From Streptomyces sp. NBC_01429 (GTDB taxonomy: Bacteria; Actinomycetota; Actinomycetes; Streptomycetales; Streptomycetaceae), in NCBI RefSeq assembly GCF_036231945.1, contig NZ_CP109599.1:1364001-1428000 (forward strand): DNA of 64,000 bases. Reading direction: 5' to 3'. Of this stretch, positions 1 through 6,838 are shown piece after piece (the stretch's first letter is position 1; each line of letters opens with the position of its first letter). Position numbers and translations under genes: made by a program. Under the pieces are notes generated by a model that was not told the origin of the DNA, did not search any database, and saw only the letters and a program-made list of their open reading frames with translations.

Positions 1-1
1 G

Positions 2-145
2 AGCGCCGTCGACGGCCGTCAGGTCCTGCGCGCGGCCCTGGGCTCGCCCCTGCTCACCGAGGCCACCGTCCACCGCGTCTGGCACACGATCCGCGGCCAC
101 GCCCGCTCCGGCGGGCCGGCCCCCGCCGCCGCCGGAGCGCGCTGA
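2..145 (+). CDS. C-terminal end of an unidentified protein (truncated by window edge)
   Basis: An open frame enters from the left edge and ends at a TGA at 143-145. It encodes about 47 residues, a short helical-looking stretch followed by a Gly/Pro/Ala-rich tail. The codon pattern (G or C in third position) is that of a real Streptomyces gene. Too little is present to name a family. It converges with the exonuclease gene on the other strand. Confidence 0.5.
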   Translation, partial: SAVDGRQVLRAALGSPLLTEATVHRVWHTIRGHARSGGPAPAAAGAR

Positions 146-154
146 ACCGGAGCG

Positions 155-170
155 GGGGCGGAGCGGCCCC
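155..170. terminator. Short GC hairpin between convergent genes
   Basis: GGGGC (155-159) pairs with GCCCC (166-170) around a 6-nt loop, in the 38-bp gap between two convergent stop codons. The stem is only 5 bp and has no T-run, so a terminator role is inferred mainly from position. Confidence 0.3.
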
Positions 171-183
171 GGACGCGGTGGGG

Positions 184-963
184 TCAGACGTCGAGATCGA
201 CCACGACCGGGGCATGGTCGGACGCGCCCTTGCCCTTGCGCTCCTCGCGGTCGACGTAGCTGTCCTTGACGGCCCCGGCGAACGGCGCGTTGCCGTACAC
301 CAGGTCGATGCGCATGCCCCGGTTCTTCGGGAAGCCCAGCTCGCGGTAGTCCCAGTAGGTGTACGGACGGTCGTACTTGAGGGGGCGCGGCACCACGTCG
401 CTCAGCCCCTCCTCGCGCAGCGCGGCGAGCGCGGCCCGCTCGGCGGGGGTGACATGGGTGGCGCCCTCGAACCGGGACAGGTCCCAGACGTCCTCGTCCG
501 CCGGGGCCACGTTGAAGTCGCCGAGCACGGCGAAGGGGCGCGGGCCCGCCGCGTCCTCGGTGACGGCCGCGCGCAGCGCCTCGAACCAGGCGAGCTTGTA
601 GCCGTAGTGGTCGTGGCCCACCTCGCGGCCGTTGGGCACGTAGACCGACCAGAGGCGGACCGGGCCGCAGGTCGCCGAGACCGCCCGCGGCTCCGCCACC
701 CCCTCGTACTCCGGGCCGCCGGGCAGGCCCTTGACGACGTCCGTCAGACCGATCCGGGAGACCAGCGCCACCCCGTTCCACCGGCCGGTGGCGTGGACCG
801 CCGACTCGTATCCCAGCTCACGGAGCTGGTCGGCCGGGAACTGCGCCTCGGCGCACTTGGTCTCCTGGACGCACAGCACGTCCGTGCCGCTGCTCTCCAG
901 CCAGGCCAGCAGCCGGGGCAGCCGGGCGGTGATCGAATTGACGTTCCAGGTGGCGATGCGCAT
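184..963 (-). CDS. xth: Exodeoxyribonuclease III
   Basis: A 259-residue endonuclease/exonuclease/phosphatase-fold enzyme acting as AP endonuclease and 3'-5' exonuclease in base-excision repair in the cytoplasm. Visible motifs are the N-terminal MRIATWNVNSI, the VQETK metal-binding Glu segment near residue 35, the LGDFNVAP catalytic Asp/Asn motif in the middle, RIDL near the end, and the C-terminal SDHAPVVVDL. Length is normal for the family. The ATG at 963 is preferred over a GTG nine bases upstream because an AGGGTG ribosome-binding site lies about 8 nt before the ATG but directly against the GTG. The next upstream gene on the same strand is a metallo-hydrolase 45 bp away. Confidence 0.93.
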   Translation of the reverse strand: MRIATWNVNSITARLPRLLAWLESSGTDVLCVQETKCAEAQFPADQLRELGYESAVHATGRWNGVALVSRIGLTDVVKGLPGGPEYEGVAEPRAVSATCGPVRLWSVYVPNGREVGHDHYGYKLAWFEALRAAVTEDAAGPRPFAVLGDFNVAPADEDVWDLSRFEGATHVTPAERAALAALREEGLSDVVPRPLKYDRPYTYWDYRELGFPKNRGMRIDLVYGNAPFAGAVKDSYVDREERKGKGASDHAPVVVDLDV

Positions 964-1008
964 GGAAGACACCCTAGCGGCGGGGTACGACAGTGCCCGG
1001 CGCGGCGA

Positions 1009-1641
1009 TCACAGGTCGACGGATTCGCCGGAGGCGAGCCGGCCGTGCTCCGCGCCGCCGAGCGCGCCGATCTGCCGGTCGTAGGCGGGGCGGGCCAGGT
1101 CGGTGAGCAGGGCGTCGTGGATGTCGAAGGCGCGGCGCGGCTTGACCTCGCGCACGTAGTCGATCACCTCGGAGATCTTGCTCCACGGTGCCTGCACGGG
1201 CAGCATCAGCGTGTCGACCGGGTGGTCGGGGACGGTGAGCGCGTCGCCCGGGTGGAAGACCGAACCGTCCACGAGATAGCCGACATTGGTGACTCTCGGC
1301 AGGTCCGGGTGGATGACGGCGTGCAGCTCGCCGTAGACCCTGACGTCGAATCCGGCCGCGGTGAAGGCGTCGCCCTCCCCCACCGTGTGGACCCGGCCGG
1401 GGAACGCGGCGGAGACCTGTCCGGCGACGCTGCGCAGCGTCCAGAGCCGGGCGGCCGGGTTGGCTTCGAGGGCGGCCCGCAGCCGTCCCTCGTCGAAGTG
1501 GTCGGGGTGCTCGTGGGTGACGAGGAGGGCGTCGGCGCCGACGACGGCGTCCTCCTCGGTGAAGGCGCCGGGGTCGATGACGAGCGTGCGCCCGTCCTTC
1601 TCCAGCCGTACGCAGGCGTGGGTCCTCTTGGTGAGTCTCAC
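1009..1641 (-). CDS. Metallo-beta-lactamase-fold hydrolase
   Basis: A 210-residue protein of the UlaG-like / MBL-fold superfamily. It carries the zinc-binding THEHPDH motif near residue 45, then a distal FHPGDAL segment and a C-terminal DIHDALL histidine. The substrate cannot be told. Members of this group are often annotated as Zn-dependent hydrolases of the beta-lactamase fold. The frame is open further upstream (to 1701), but the GTG at 1641 follows an AGAGAGGCGG stretch and begins where the fold begins (VRLTKRTHACVRLEKDG), so it is the chosen start. Probably co-transcribed with xth. Confidence 0.8.
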   Translation of the reverse strand: MRLTKRTHACVRLEKDGRTLVIDPGAFTEEDAVVGADALLVTHEHPDHFDEGRLRAALEANPAARLWTLRSVAGQVSAAFPGRVHTVGEGDAFTAAGFDVRVYGELHAVIHPDLPRVTNVGYLVDGSVFHPGDALTVPDHPVDTLMLPVQAPWSKISEVIDYVREVKPRRAFDIHDALLTDLARPAYDRQIGALGGAEHGRLASGESVDL

Positions 1642-1705
1642 CGCTCGCCGCCTCTCTCTCGTCGCTGCCGGGTCCCCCGGGTCGTGCCGGACACCTTCCA
1701 TCCTG

Positions 1706-2998
1706 CTACGCCTCGGGCGTCGTCTCCTCCCGGATGACGTCCCCGGCCACCCGGAACGCCGTGTTCGCCGCCGGAACGCCGCAGTAGACGGCGGTCTGGA
1801 TCAGTACTTCCTTGATCTCGGCCGGGGTCAGCCCGTTGCGCAGCGCGGCCCTGGTGTGGAAGGCCAGCTCCTCCAGGTGGCCGCCGGCGATCAGCGCGGT
1901 CAGCGTCACCGCGCTGCGGGTACGGCGGTCCAGGCCCTCCCTGGTCCACACCTCGCCCCAGGCGTAGCGGGTGATCAGCTCCTGGAAGTCGCCGGAGAAG
2001 CCGTCGGCCACCGCCGTGGCCCGGTCCACGTGGGCGTTGCCGAGGACCTCCCTGCGGACCCGCATCCCCGCCTCGTACGGATCGGCGCGGCCGTTGGAGA
2101 CGGCGCGGGGCTGTTCGGCGGGGGCGATCTCGGCGACCGGTCCGGCGGGCGCCGAGACGGAGGGCTGCGCCATCCGGTCGGGCAGCACCGTCAGGCCGGT
2201 GGCCGTGTCGGAGGGGTTGAACCAGGCGGTGGAGAAATGGCGGACGAACAGGTCCGTGACGGCCGCGGGCTGCTCCACGGGCGCCAGGTGGGAGGCTCCG
2301 GGCACCAGCGCCAGCCGCGCGTCGGGGATCCCGGCGACCAGGGTCCGCGCCTCGGCCGGTCCGGTGACCTGGTCCTCGGCGCCGACCAGCACCAGGGTCG
2401 GTACGGCGATACGGCCCAGCTCCGCCCGGATGTCGAAGGCGGCGAGCGCCTCGCAGGCGGCGATGTAGCAGCCGGGGTCGGTCGTGCGGACCATCTGGAC
2501 GGCCCACTCGACGATGGCCGGCTGGGCGGCGGCGAACCCGGGGGTGAACCAGCGCTCGGGCGCGGTGCGGGCCACCGGGTCGAGCCCGTTGGCCCGTACG
2601 ATCACCCCGCGCTGCCGGAACTCGTCGGCGGTGCCGAAGCGGGGCGAGGCGGCCACCAGCGCGAGCGAGGCGATCCGGTCGGGGCGGCGCAGCGCCAGCT
2701 CGGCGCCGATGGCCCCGGCGATGGAGCAGCCCACGTATCCGAAGCGCTGCACGCCGAGCCCGTCGAGGGTGGCGAGCAGCCGTTCGGCCAGTTCGGGGAC
2801 GCTGGTGGCGGGATGCGCGGGAGCGCCGCCGTGACCGGGCAGATCGAAGCGGAGCACCCGCCACTGGCGGGCCAGCTCGGGCACTTGGCGGTCCCACATG
2901 TGCCATGTGGTACCAAGTGAGGGACCCAGCACGAGGACCGGGGCGTCTTCTGGCCCGTCAAAGCGGTATTGCAGGGTCTTGGGTGGTGTCTCGCTCAT
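1706..2998 (-). CDS. pcaL: Fused 3-oxoadipate enol-lactonase / 4-carboxymuconolactone decarboxylase
   Basis: A 430-residue fusion for two consecutive steps of the protocatechuate branch of the beta-ketoadipate pathway. Residues about 10-250 are an alpha/beta hydrolase (oxyanion-side GPSLGTTWHMW, nucleophile elbow GCSIAGA, late GASHLAPVE histidine), the PcaD part. Residues about 310-425 are a carboxymuconolactone decarboxylase domain (VRREVLGNAHVDRA, AVYCGVPAANTAF), the PcaC part. Such PcaL fusions are known from Rhodococcus and Streptomyces. The ATG at 2998 has a GAGGCGG site just upstream. An in-frame start 24 bases further up exists but lacks one. No pcaH, pcaG or pcaB is seen beside it. 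Upstream lies the integrase relic, so the usual pca neighbours are either elsewhere or were lost here. Confidence 0.88.
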   Translation of the reverse strand: MSETPPKTLQYRFDGPEDAPVLVLGPSLGTTWHMWDRQVPELARQWRVLRFDLPGHGGAPAHPATSVPELAERLLATLDGLGVQRFGYVGCSIAGAIGAELALRRPDRIASLALVAASPRFGTADEFRQRGVIVRANGLDPVARTAPERWFTPGFAAAQPAIVEWAVQMVRTTDPGCYIAACEALAAFDIRAELGRIAVPTLVLVGAEDQVTGPAEARTLVAGIPDARLALVPGASHLAPVEQPAAVTDLFVRHFSTAWFNPSDTATGLTVLPDRMAQPSVSAPAGPVAEIAPAEQPRAVSNGRADPYEAGMRVRREVLGNAHVDRATAVADGFSGDFQELITRYAWGEVWTREGLDRRTRSAVTLTALIAGGHLEELAFHTRAALRNGLTPAEIKEVLIQTAVYCGVPAANTAFRVAGDVIREETTPEA

Positions 2999-3003
2999 CC
3001 GCC

Positions 3004-3123
3004 TCACGCTCTCATATCTCACAATCTCTCACGACAGCGCGGTATGTCGTCTCCGGACCCATGCGGCCCGCCCCGCACTGTGGCAGCTCCACGAAGGTCC
3101 TCCACGCCCGGTTCGACGTACCA
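3004..3123. repeat. Direct repeat copy A: integrase 3' end and flank
   Basis: Two blocks recur at 5534-5644 in the same orientation. Block 1 (3004-3030) matches 5534-5560 at 22 of 27 positions. Block 2 (3091-3123) matches 5612-5644 at roughly three quarters of positions. The block spacing differs by about 9 bp. Block 2 encodes, on the minus strand, the VEDLR-type end of a tyrosine integrase. The two copies bracket the TetR/epoxide-hydrolase pair. Confidence 0.7.
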
Positions 3124-3249
3124 CCTCTTCTTGGTGGTCAGGACGTTCGTATGTCCCGCCCACCGGGCCAACAGGTGGTCCGGAACGCCCATGTTGGCGA
3201 GATATGTGAGGCAGGACGCCCGAGCGTCGTACAGGCGCACCTGACGGCG
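3019..3249 (-). pseudogene. Relic of a tyrosine (phage-type) site-specific integrase, C-terminal end only
   Basis: About 77 residues remain. They read VRLYDARASCLTYLAN, then LLARWAGHTNV, then KKRWYVEP followed by VEDLR. These are the last conserved boxes of actinobacterial tyrosine recombinases: the R-x-x-[HY]-D-x-R region, the GH box and the catalytic Tyr in KRWYV. The catalytic core and DNA-binding arm are missing. The homologous stretch stops at about 3250, exactly where the tetR stop codon begins (3252-3254), marking a recombination breakpoint. The fragment ends 20 bp upstream of the pcaL start. It cannot be functional alone. Confidence 0.8.
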
Positions 3250-3251
3250 GG

Positions 3252-3821
3252 TCAGGACCGGTCGCCCACGAGAGCGATCGCGCGCGTCTCGGGAACTCCC
3301 AGCATCAGCAGGCTCGTGATCGTCGCCGCTCGGGCGCCGACGGTCCCGTTCGACAGGTCGCTGTCCGCGATGGCGAACACGACGCCGTAGGCGACCTGGC
3401 TCAGAATGCCCGCCGGCAGGTGCTGTGCGAACACGTCGCCGTCCTGGCCCCGTTTCACGAGGTCGGCGAGGAGCTCATCGACCGGCCCGAGCAGGCCGTG
3501 GATCGCCTCGCCGTACTCGCCGCGGCGCAGCGCCAACAGCACGCGGTAGCGGTGCGCCACCGGCCAGACGCGGGCGATGAATTCGACCCACGTCGCGTCG
3601 GCTTCCACGTCGGAGGCGTTGACTTCGGCGAGGACGGCCGTCATCTCGGCGACGGCCCGCGCCGTGAGTGTCCGAACCAGGTCGAGGCGCGAGGGGAAAT
3701 GGCCGTAGACCGTGCGACGGACGACGCCGGCAGCGGAGGCGATGTCGCCCATTCCGGCGTCGGGGTTCTCTCCCAGCACATCGAGGGCGACGTCGAGGAT
3801 GCGATCGCGCGTCTCGTTCAT
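3252..3821 (-). CDS. TetR-family transcriptional repressor
   Basis: A 189-residue regulator. The N-terminal helix-turn-helix (about residues 5-50) reads TRDRILDVALDVL, then MGDIASAAGVVRRTVYGHFPSR, the classical TetR pattern. The rest is a helical ligand-binding domain with no recognised ligand. It is divergent from an epoxide hydrolase, with two palindromes in the 132-bp gap, so it most likely represses both itself and the hydrolase and is released by a small ligand (inference). The reading frame is open antisense far into the hydrolase gene, but ATG 3821 sits at the true start of the HTH. Sequence composition is visibly less GC-rich than the flanks, fitting recent acquisition with the hydrolase. 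Confidence 0.88.
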   Translation of the reverse strand: MNETRDRILDVALDVLGENPDAGMGDIASAAGVVRRTVYGHFPSRLDLVRTLTARAVAEMTAVLAEVNASDVEADATWVEFIARVWPVAHRYRVLLALRRGEYGEAIHGLLGPVDELLADLVKRGQDGDVFAQHLPAGILSQVAYGVVFAIADSDLSNGTVGARAATITSLLMLGVPETRAIALVGDRS

Positions 3822-3860
3822 GGAGCGCACACGGGAGGACTCGGTAGGCACGACAGCAGT

Positions 3861-3880
3861 GTTGCACACTGGCGTGCAAC
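3861..3880. promoter_or_regulatory. Putative TetR operator 1
   Basis: GTTGCAC-ACTGGC-GTGCAAC is a perfect inverted repeat with 7-bp arms. It covers the TTGCAC that would be the -35 box of the epoxide hydrolase promoter. Confidence 0.65.
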
Positions 3881-3890
3881 GAAATACACT
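3862..3890 (+). promoter_or_regulatory. Putative promoter of the epoxide hydrolase
   Basis: TTGCAC (3862-3867) and TACACT (3885-3890) are separated by exactly 17 bp, a good fit to a housekeeping sigma promoter. Both boxes are overlapped or abutted by the two palindromes, as expected for repression by occlusion. Confidence 0.5.
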
Positions 3891-3905
3891 GCACACCAGT
3901 GTGCA
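3890..3905. promoter_or_regulatory. Putative TetR operator 2
   Basis: TGCACA-CCAG-TGTGCA, arms of 6 bp, sharing the TTGCACAC/GTGTGCAA core with operator 1 and centred 27 bp from it. It lies over the expected transcription start of the hydrolase. Confidence 0.65.
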
Positions 3906-3953
3906 ATGAAGGGTTGTGCTGTGCCTCGAAGCCCAGGAGAAGAGAAGAAGACG

Positions 3954-5117
3954 ATGACCGCACCGACGCCGCCACCCTCGACCCTCGTCCGCCCGTTCAC
4001 CATCTCGATCTCGGATGCGGAGATCGATGACGTGAAGCAGCGACTGGCCAGAACTCGATGGCCGGACCCGGAGACGGTGGGCGACTGGTCGCAAGGGGTT
4101 CGCGTGGAGAACGCCAGGGCTCTGGTCGACTACTGGGAGCGCGGCTACGACTGGCGGCGCTTCGAGTCCGAGCTCAATCACTTCCCTCAATTCCTGACGG
4201 AGATCGATGGGCTGGACATCCACTTCATCCACGTCAGGTCCAAGAATCCCGACGCGATGCCGCTGATCCTGACGCACGGATGGCCCGGCTCGATCGTCGA
4301 GTTCCTGAAGCTGATCGGCCCGCTGACCGATCCGGTTTCGTTCGGAGGAGACGCCGCCGATTCGTTCGACGTCGTCGTCCCGTCGCTCCCCGGGTTCGGG
4401 TTCTCCCAGAAGCCCACGGAGACCGGGTGGACGGTGTCGCGCATCGCAAGCGCGTGGGTGGAGCTCATGAAGCGTCTCGGCTACACGAGATGGGCCGCGC
4501 AAGGCGGCGACTGGGGTGCCGTCGTCACCACCGCCCTCGGGGCCATGCGACCCGAGGGGCTTCTCGGAATTCATCTGAACACCCAGTTCGCCTTTCCCGC
4601 ACAGATACCCGACACCTTGTCGCCCGAACAGCGCTACGCCGTGGAGACCCTCGCCCTCTACACCGGCGATCTCGGTGGCTCGAACCACCTTCAGAGCACG
4701 AAGCCGGAGACTGTCGGATTCGCCCTGGCGGACTCTCCCGCTGGTCAGGCAGCCTGGATCTACGAGAAGTTCCAGTCCAAGACCGACAACCACGGGCTCG
4801 CCGAGGACGCCCTCAGCGCGGACGACATGCTCGACGCGATATCCCTCTACTGGTTCACCAACAGCGCGGCGTCGTCCGGCCGCGTCTACTGGGAGAACAG
4901 ATCGGCCACTCCCGCCGGCCCGCGGCTGACGCTTCCGGTCGCGGTGACCGTCTTCCCCAAGGACATCCCACGCCTGCCACGGAGCTGGATCGAAGACACC
5001 TACAGCAATCTGATCCACTACGGCGAGGCCGACAAGGGCGGGCACTTCGCGGCCTTGGAACAGCCCGAGATCCTGGTCGGCGAAATCCGTACCGGCCTGC
5101 GCACCCTTCGTTCCTGA
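3954..5117 (+). CDS. Epoxide hydrolase (EHN domain, alpha/beta hydrolase fold)
   Basis: A 387-residue enzyme of the microsomal-type epoxide hydrolase group, converting an epoxide to a vicinal diol. Residues about 12-120 form the N-terminal EHN domain (RPFTISISDAEIDDVKQRL, TRWPDPE). The oxyanion motif HGWPGS is at 108-113. The nucleophile is Asp186 in GGDWG. The catalytic His is in KGGHFAALE near residue 364. Two lid tyrosines are plausible but not placed. ATG 3954 follows an AGGAGAAGAGAAG site. Expression is probably controlled by the divergent TetR. Natural substrate unknown. A detoxification or catabolic role fits its ligand-responsive context (inference). GC is locally low (for example about half in 4561-4620), unlike the neighbours. 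Confidence 0.9.
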   Translation: MTAPTPPPSTLVRPFTISISDAEIDDVKQRLARTRWPDPETVGDWSQGVRVENARALVDYWERGYDWRRFESELNHFPQFLTEIDGLDIHFIHVRSKNPDAMPLILTHGWPGSIVEFLKLIGPLTDPVSFGGDAADSFDVVVPSLPGFGFSQKPTETGWTVSRIASAWVELMKRLGYTRWAAQGGDWGAVVTTALGAMRPEGLLGIHLNTQFAFPAQIPDTLSPEQRYAVETLALYTGDLGGSNHLQSTKPETVGFALADSPAGQAAWIYEKFQSKTDNHGLAEDALSADDMLDAISLYWFTNSAASSGRVYWENRSATPAGPRLTLPVAVTVFPKDIPRLPRSWIEDTYSNLIHYGEADKGGHFAALEQPEILVGEIRTGLRTLRS

Positions 5118-5533
5118 CGTGGCGCCACCCGCGACTCACACACTCGGTCGTCACCACGGGCCTGCTCAACCGGCCGAAGGCGTTCAGGAAGCCACGGTAC
5201 GCCGGCACGCCGCGCAGTGCGGCTCGCACCGGCGCGCCGGCGAGCTCCACGGGCGTCACCCCGTGCCACCGTGGACACGCGGCGCGCACTGCGCGACTCG
5301 CCGCCCCCGTTCCCTGGGGCCGGTCGCCCGCCGCGCGGCGCGAATCGGACAACGGGACCGCGGCGTTCCGAGCGTGGCGAGATGCCCGTCGCGGACCCGA
5401 GGCGCTCGCGGAACCGGGCGCAGTGACCGCGCGGCGCACCGCTTCAGTCCGGGTGTACCGAAGTCGGTGTCCGCCGTGCGTTCTTCGTCGAGCCGGGCAT
5501 CAAGCACCCCTGGTCGTCGTCTCGCTCGCCCGC

Positions 5534-5644
5534 TCACGCTCCCATATCTCGCAGTTCCTCGGGGAGTGGGTCGGGGACACGCGCCGGACCTCCTCATGTG
5601 TCCGCCGCCGGACGAAGATCCTCCACATCCGGCTTTCCATACCG
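5534..5644. repeat. Direct repeat copy B
   Basis: Partner of the repeat at 3004-3123, with the same two blocks in the same orientation. The inner flanks of the two copies delimit a segment of about 2.4 kb (3.12-5.53 kb) containing tetR and the epoxide hydrolase. Confidence 0.65.
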
Positions 5645-5650
5645 GCACTC
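5594..5650 (-). pseudogene. Second integrase relic (last residues only)
   Basis: On the minus strand the frame from 5641 to the TGA at 5594-5596 reads YGKPDVEDLRPAADT. It aligns with the end of the relic at 3019 (WYVEP, then GVEDLRGAAT). Beyond about 5650 the similarity to integrase is lost. Only the extreme C-terminus survives, so it is inactive debris. Confidence 0.6.
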
Positions 5651-5821
5651 CGGGGGCGTATGGAGGTGCGGGCCGCGACAGTTGTGCTGCTAGCGCCGTG
5701 GAGTGACCTGTTGTGCGGGGTGGTTTCCGGGTGGCGGCCGTGCCAGCCTGGAATCCATTACTCCATGGAGTCGGACGAACTCGGGGAGTAGCAAGAAGTG
5801 CGGACCGAAAGGAACTTCCTC

Positions 5822-6133
5822 ATGAAGCGCGTTGCTCTGTGCGCGGCCGTAGCAGGCACGGCCGCCATGCTCGCCCTGGGGACCACCACCAGCGCGTACG
5901 CGGCGGCCGGCACGTTCGTCTACACGCAGCCCAACGACCAGCTCGCCACCCTGGAAAACCCGGTGACCGGCAAGTGCTACAACGTCACCGGCATCAAGAA
6001 CACGCTGAACAAGACCGACGCCTACGCGCTGTTGTACGCCGAGCGGAGCTGCGCCGGCACCCATGCCGTGGAGCTCGATCCGCACGCGCAGCACTACGAG
6101 GCGGAGTTCAGGAGCGTCAAGTTCATCGGCTGA
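5822..6133 (+). CDS. Small secreted protein, single-domain member of a local pair
   Basis: 103 residues. Residues 1-28 are a Sec signal peptide: a Lys/Arg start (MKRVALCAAVAG), a hydrophobic core and an AYAAAG-like cleavage zone. The mature part has two cysteines (GKCYNVTG, ERSCAG), able to form one disulfide, and ends in EFRSVKFIG. ATG 5822 follows a GAAAGGA site, while the earlier in-frame ATG would spoil the signal peptide. It is homologous to the C-terminal half of the next protein. I do not recognise a named family. Probably a small extracellular beta-rich domain of unknown role. Confidence 0.8.
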   Translation: MKRVALCAAVAGTAAMLALGTTTSAYAAAGTFVYTQPNDQLATLENPVTGKCYNVTGIKNTLNKTDAYALLYAERSCAGTHAVELDPHAQHYEAEFRSVKFIG

Positions 6134-6292
6134 TCCCTCCCATCTGCTGACGCCCTCCGCCGGTTGCCCCTTCCATCGGCTGCCCCCTTCCCGCAGCCGG
6201 CCGGCCGGCCCACCGCGCGGTGGGCCGGCCCCGCCCCCCGTGGCCGGGCTCCGCCGCGCGGCCGTACGGCCCGCCGAAAGGACCATCCGCAC

Positions 6293-6817
6293 ATGCCGAC
6301 CTCTCGCGCAGCGCTGTCCGTCACCGCCCTCACCCTGTTCCTGACATCGCCCGGCAGCACCGCCACCGCGGCGAGCGGGATCTTCACCTACACCCCGCCC
6401 CCTGAATCGCACATCGTCACCGACCCGGCGTACGGCTGCCGCACCTCCCCGGGCGGCATCGGCGTCGACAACCTGACCAACCAGGAGGTCCAGCTCTTCC
6501 CCAGCCCGAACTGCTCCGGGATTCCCGTCAAGGTCGCCCCGGACACGGGGAAGGACGACATCCCCTTCGGCAGCGTGCTGGTCGTCCGGCAGGCCAGCGG
6601 CACGCTCGTCTACGCCACGCGCTCGGCCCCGGAGACGCTCACGGACCCTTCCTCCGGCCGCTGCGAGTCCGTCACCGGTGACGGACTCGTCCTCAACAGG
6701 ACCAACGCCACCGCACTCCTCTACAGCCTGACGGGCTGTCCCGGCACTCCCACCCACGCCGTCGACCCGCACGGCCACACCAGCGCCGTCTTCAGAAGCG
6801 TCAAGTTCGTGGACTAG
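6293..6817 (+). CDS. Secreted protein with two copies of the same small domain
   Basis: 174 residues, signal peptide about 1-27 (hydrophobic core SVTALTLFLTS, then TATAASG). The mature chain is an internal duplication. Both halves follow the pattern TY...DP..G.C...L.N.T...L....C.G. Each half has two cysteines, and the second half ends FRSVKFVD like the single-domain protein encoded upstream. It begins after a CCGAAAGG site. Its stop lies 21 bp before staR on the same strand, so read-through into staR is possible. Function unknown. Proximity to the antibiotic cluster may be chance. Confidence 0.8.
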   Translation: MPTSRAALSVTALTLFLTSPGSTATAASGIFTYTPPPESHIVTDPAYGCRTSPGGIGVDNLTNQEVQLFPSPNCSGIPVKVAPDTGKDDIPFGSVLVVRQASGTLVYATRSAPETLTDPSSGRCESVTGDGLVLNRTNATALLYSLTGCPGTPTHAVDPHGHTSAVFRSVKFVD

Positions 6818-6838
6818 ACCTCGCGACAGGGAGCCGTC

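Larger units (their letters stand above)
5118..5821. other. Gene-free 0.7 kb with integrase decay products
   Basis: No open frame here has convincing codon bias and homology. The stretch 5534-5650 is the second decayed copy of an integrase 3' end (entered separately). The first part (5118-5533) may be degenerate coding DNA, but I cannot recognise it. 5651-5821 is leader DNA for the small secreted protein. Confidence 0.5.

Noticed and set aside
1642..1701. Extended N-terminus of the metallo-hydrolase (start at 1701)
   Set aside because: The extra 20 residues are Arg-rich non-conserved sequence, and the GTG at 1641 has its own ribosome-binding site.
5118..5533. Minus-strand frame opposite the end of the epoxide hydrolase and beyond as a gene
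   Set aside because: It has no recognisable domain or ribosome-binding site, runs antisense into a real gene, and lies in decayed DNA.
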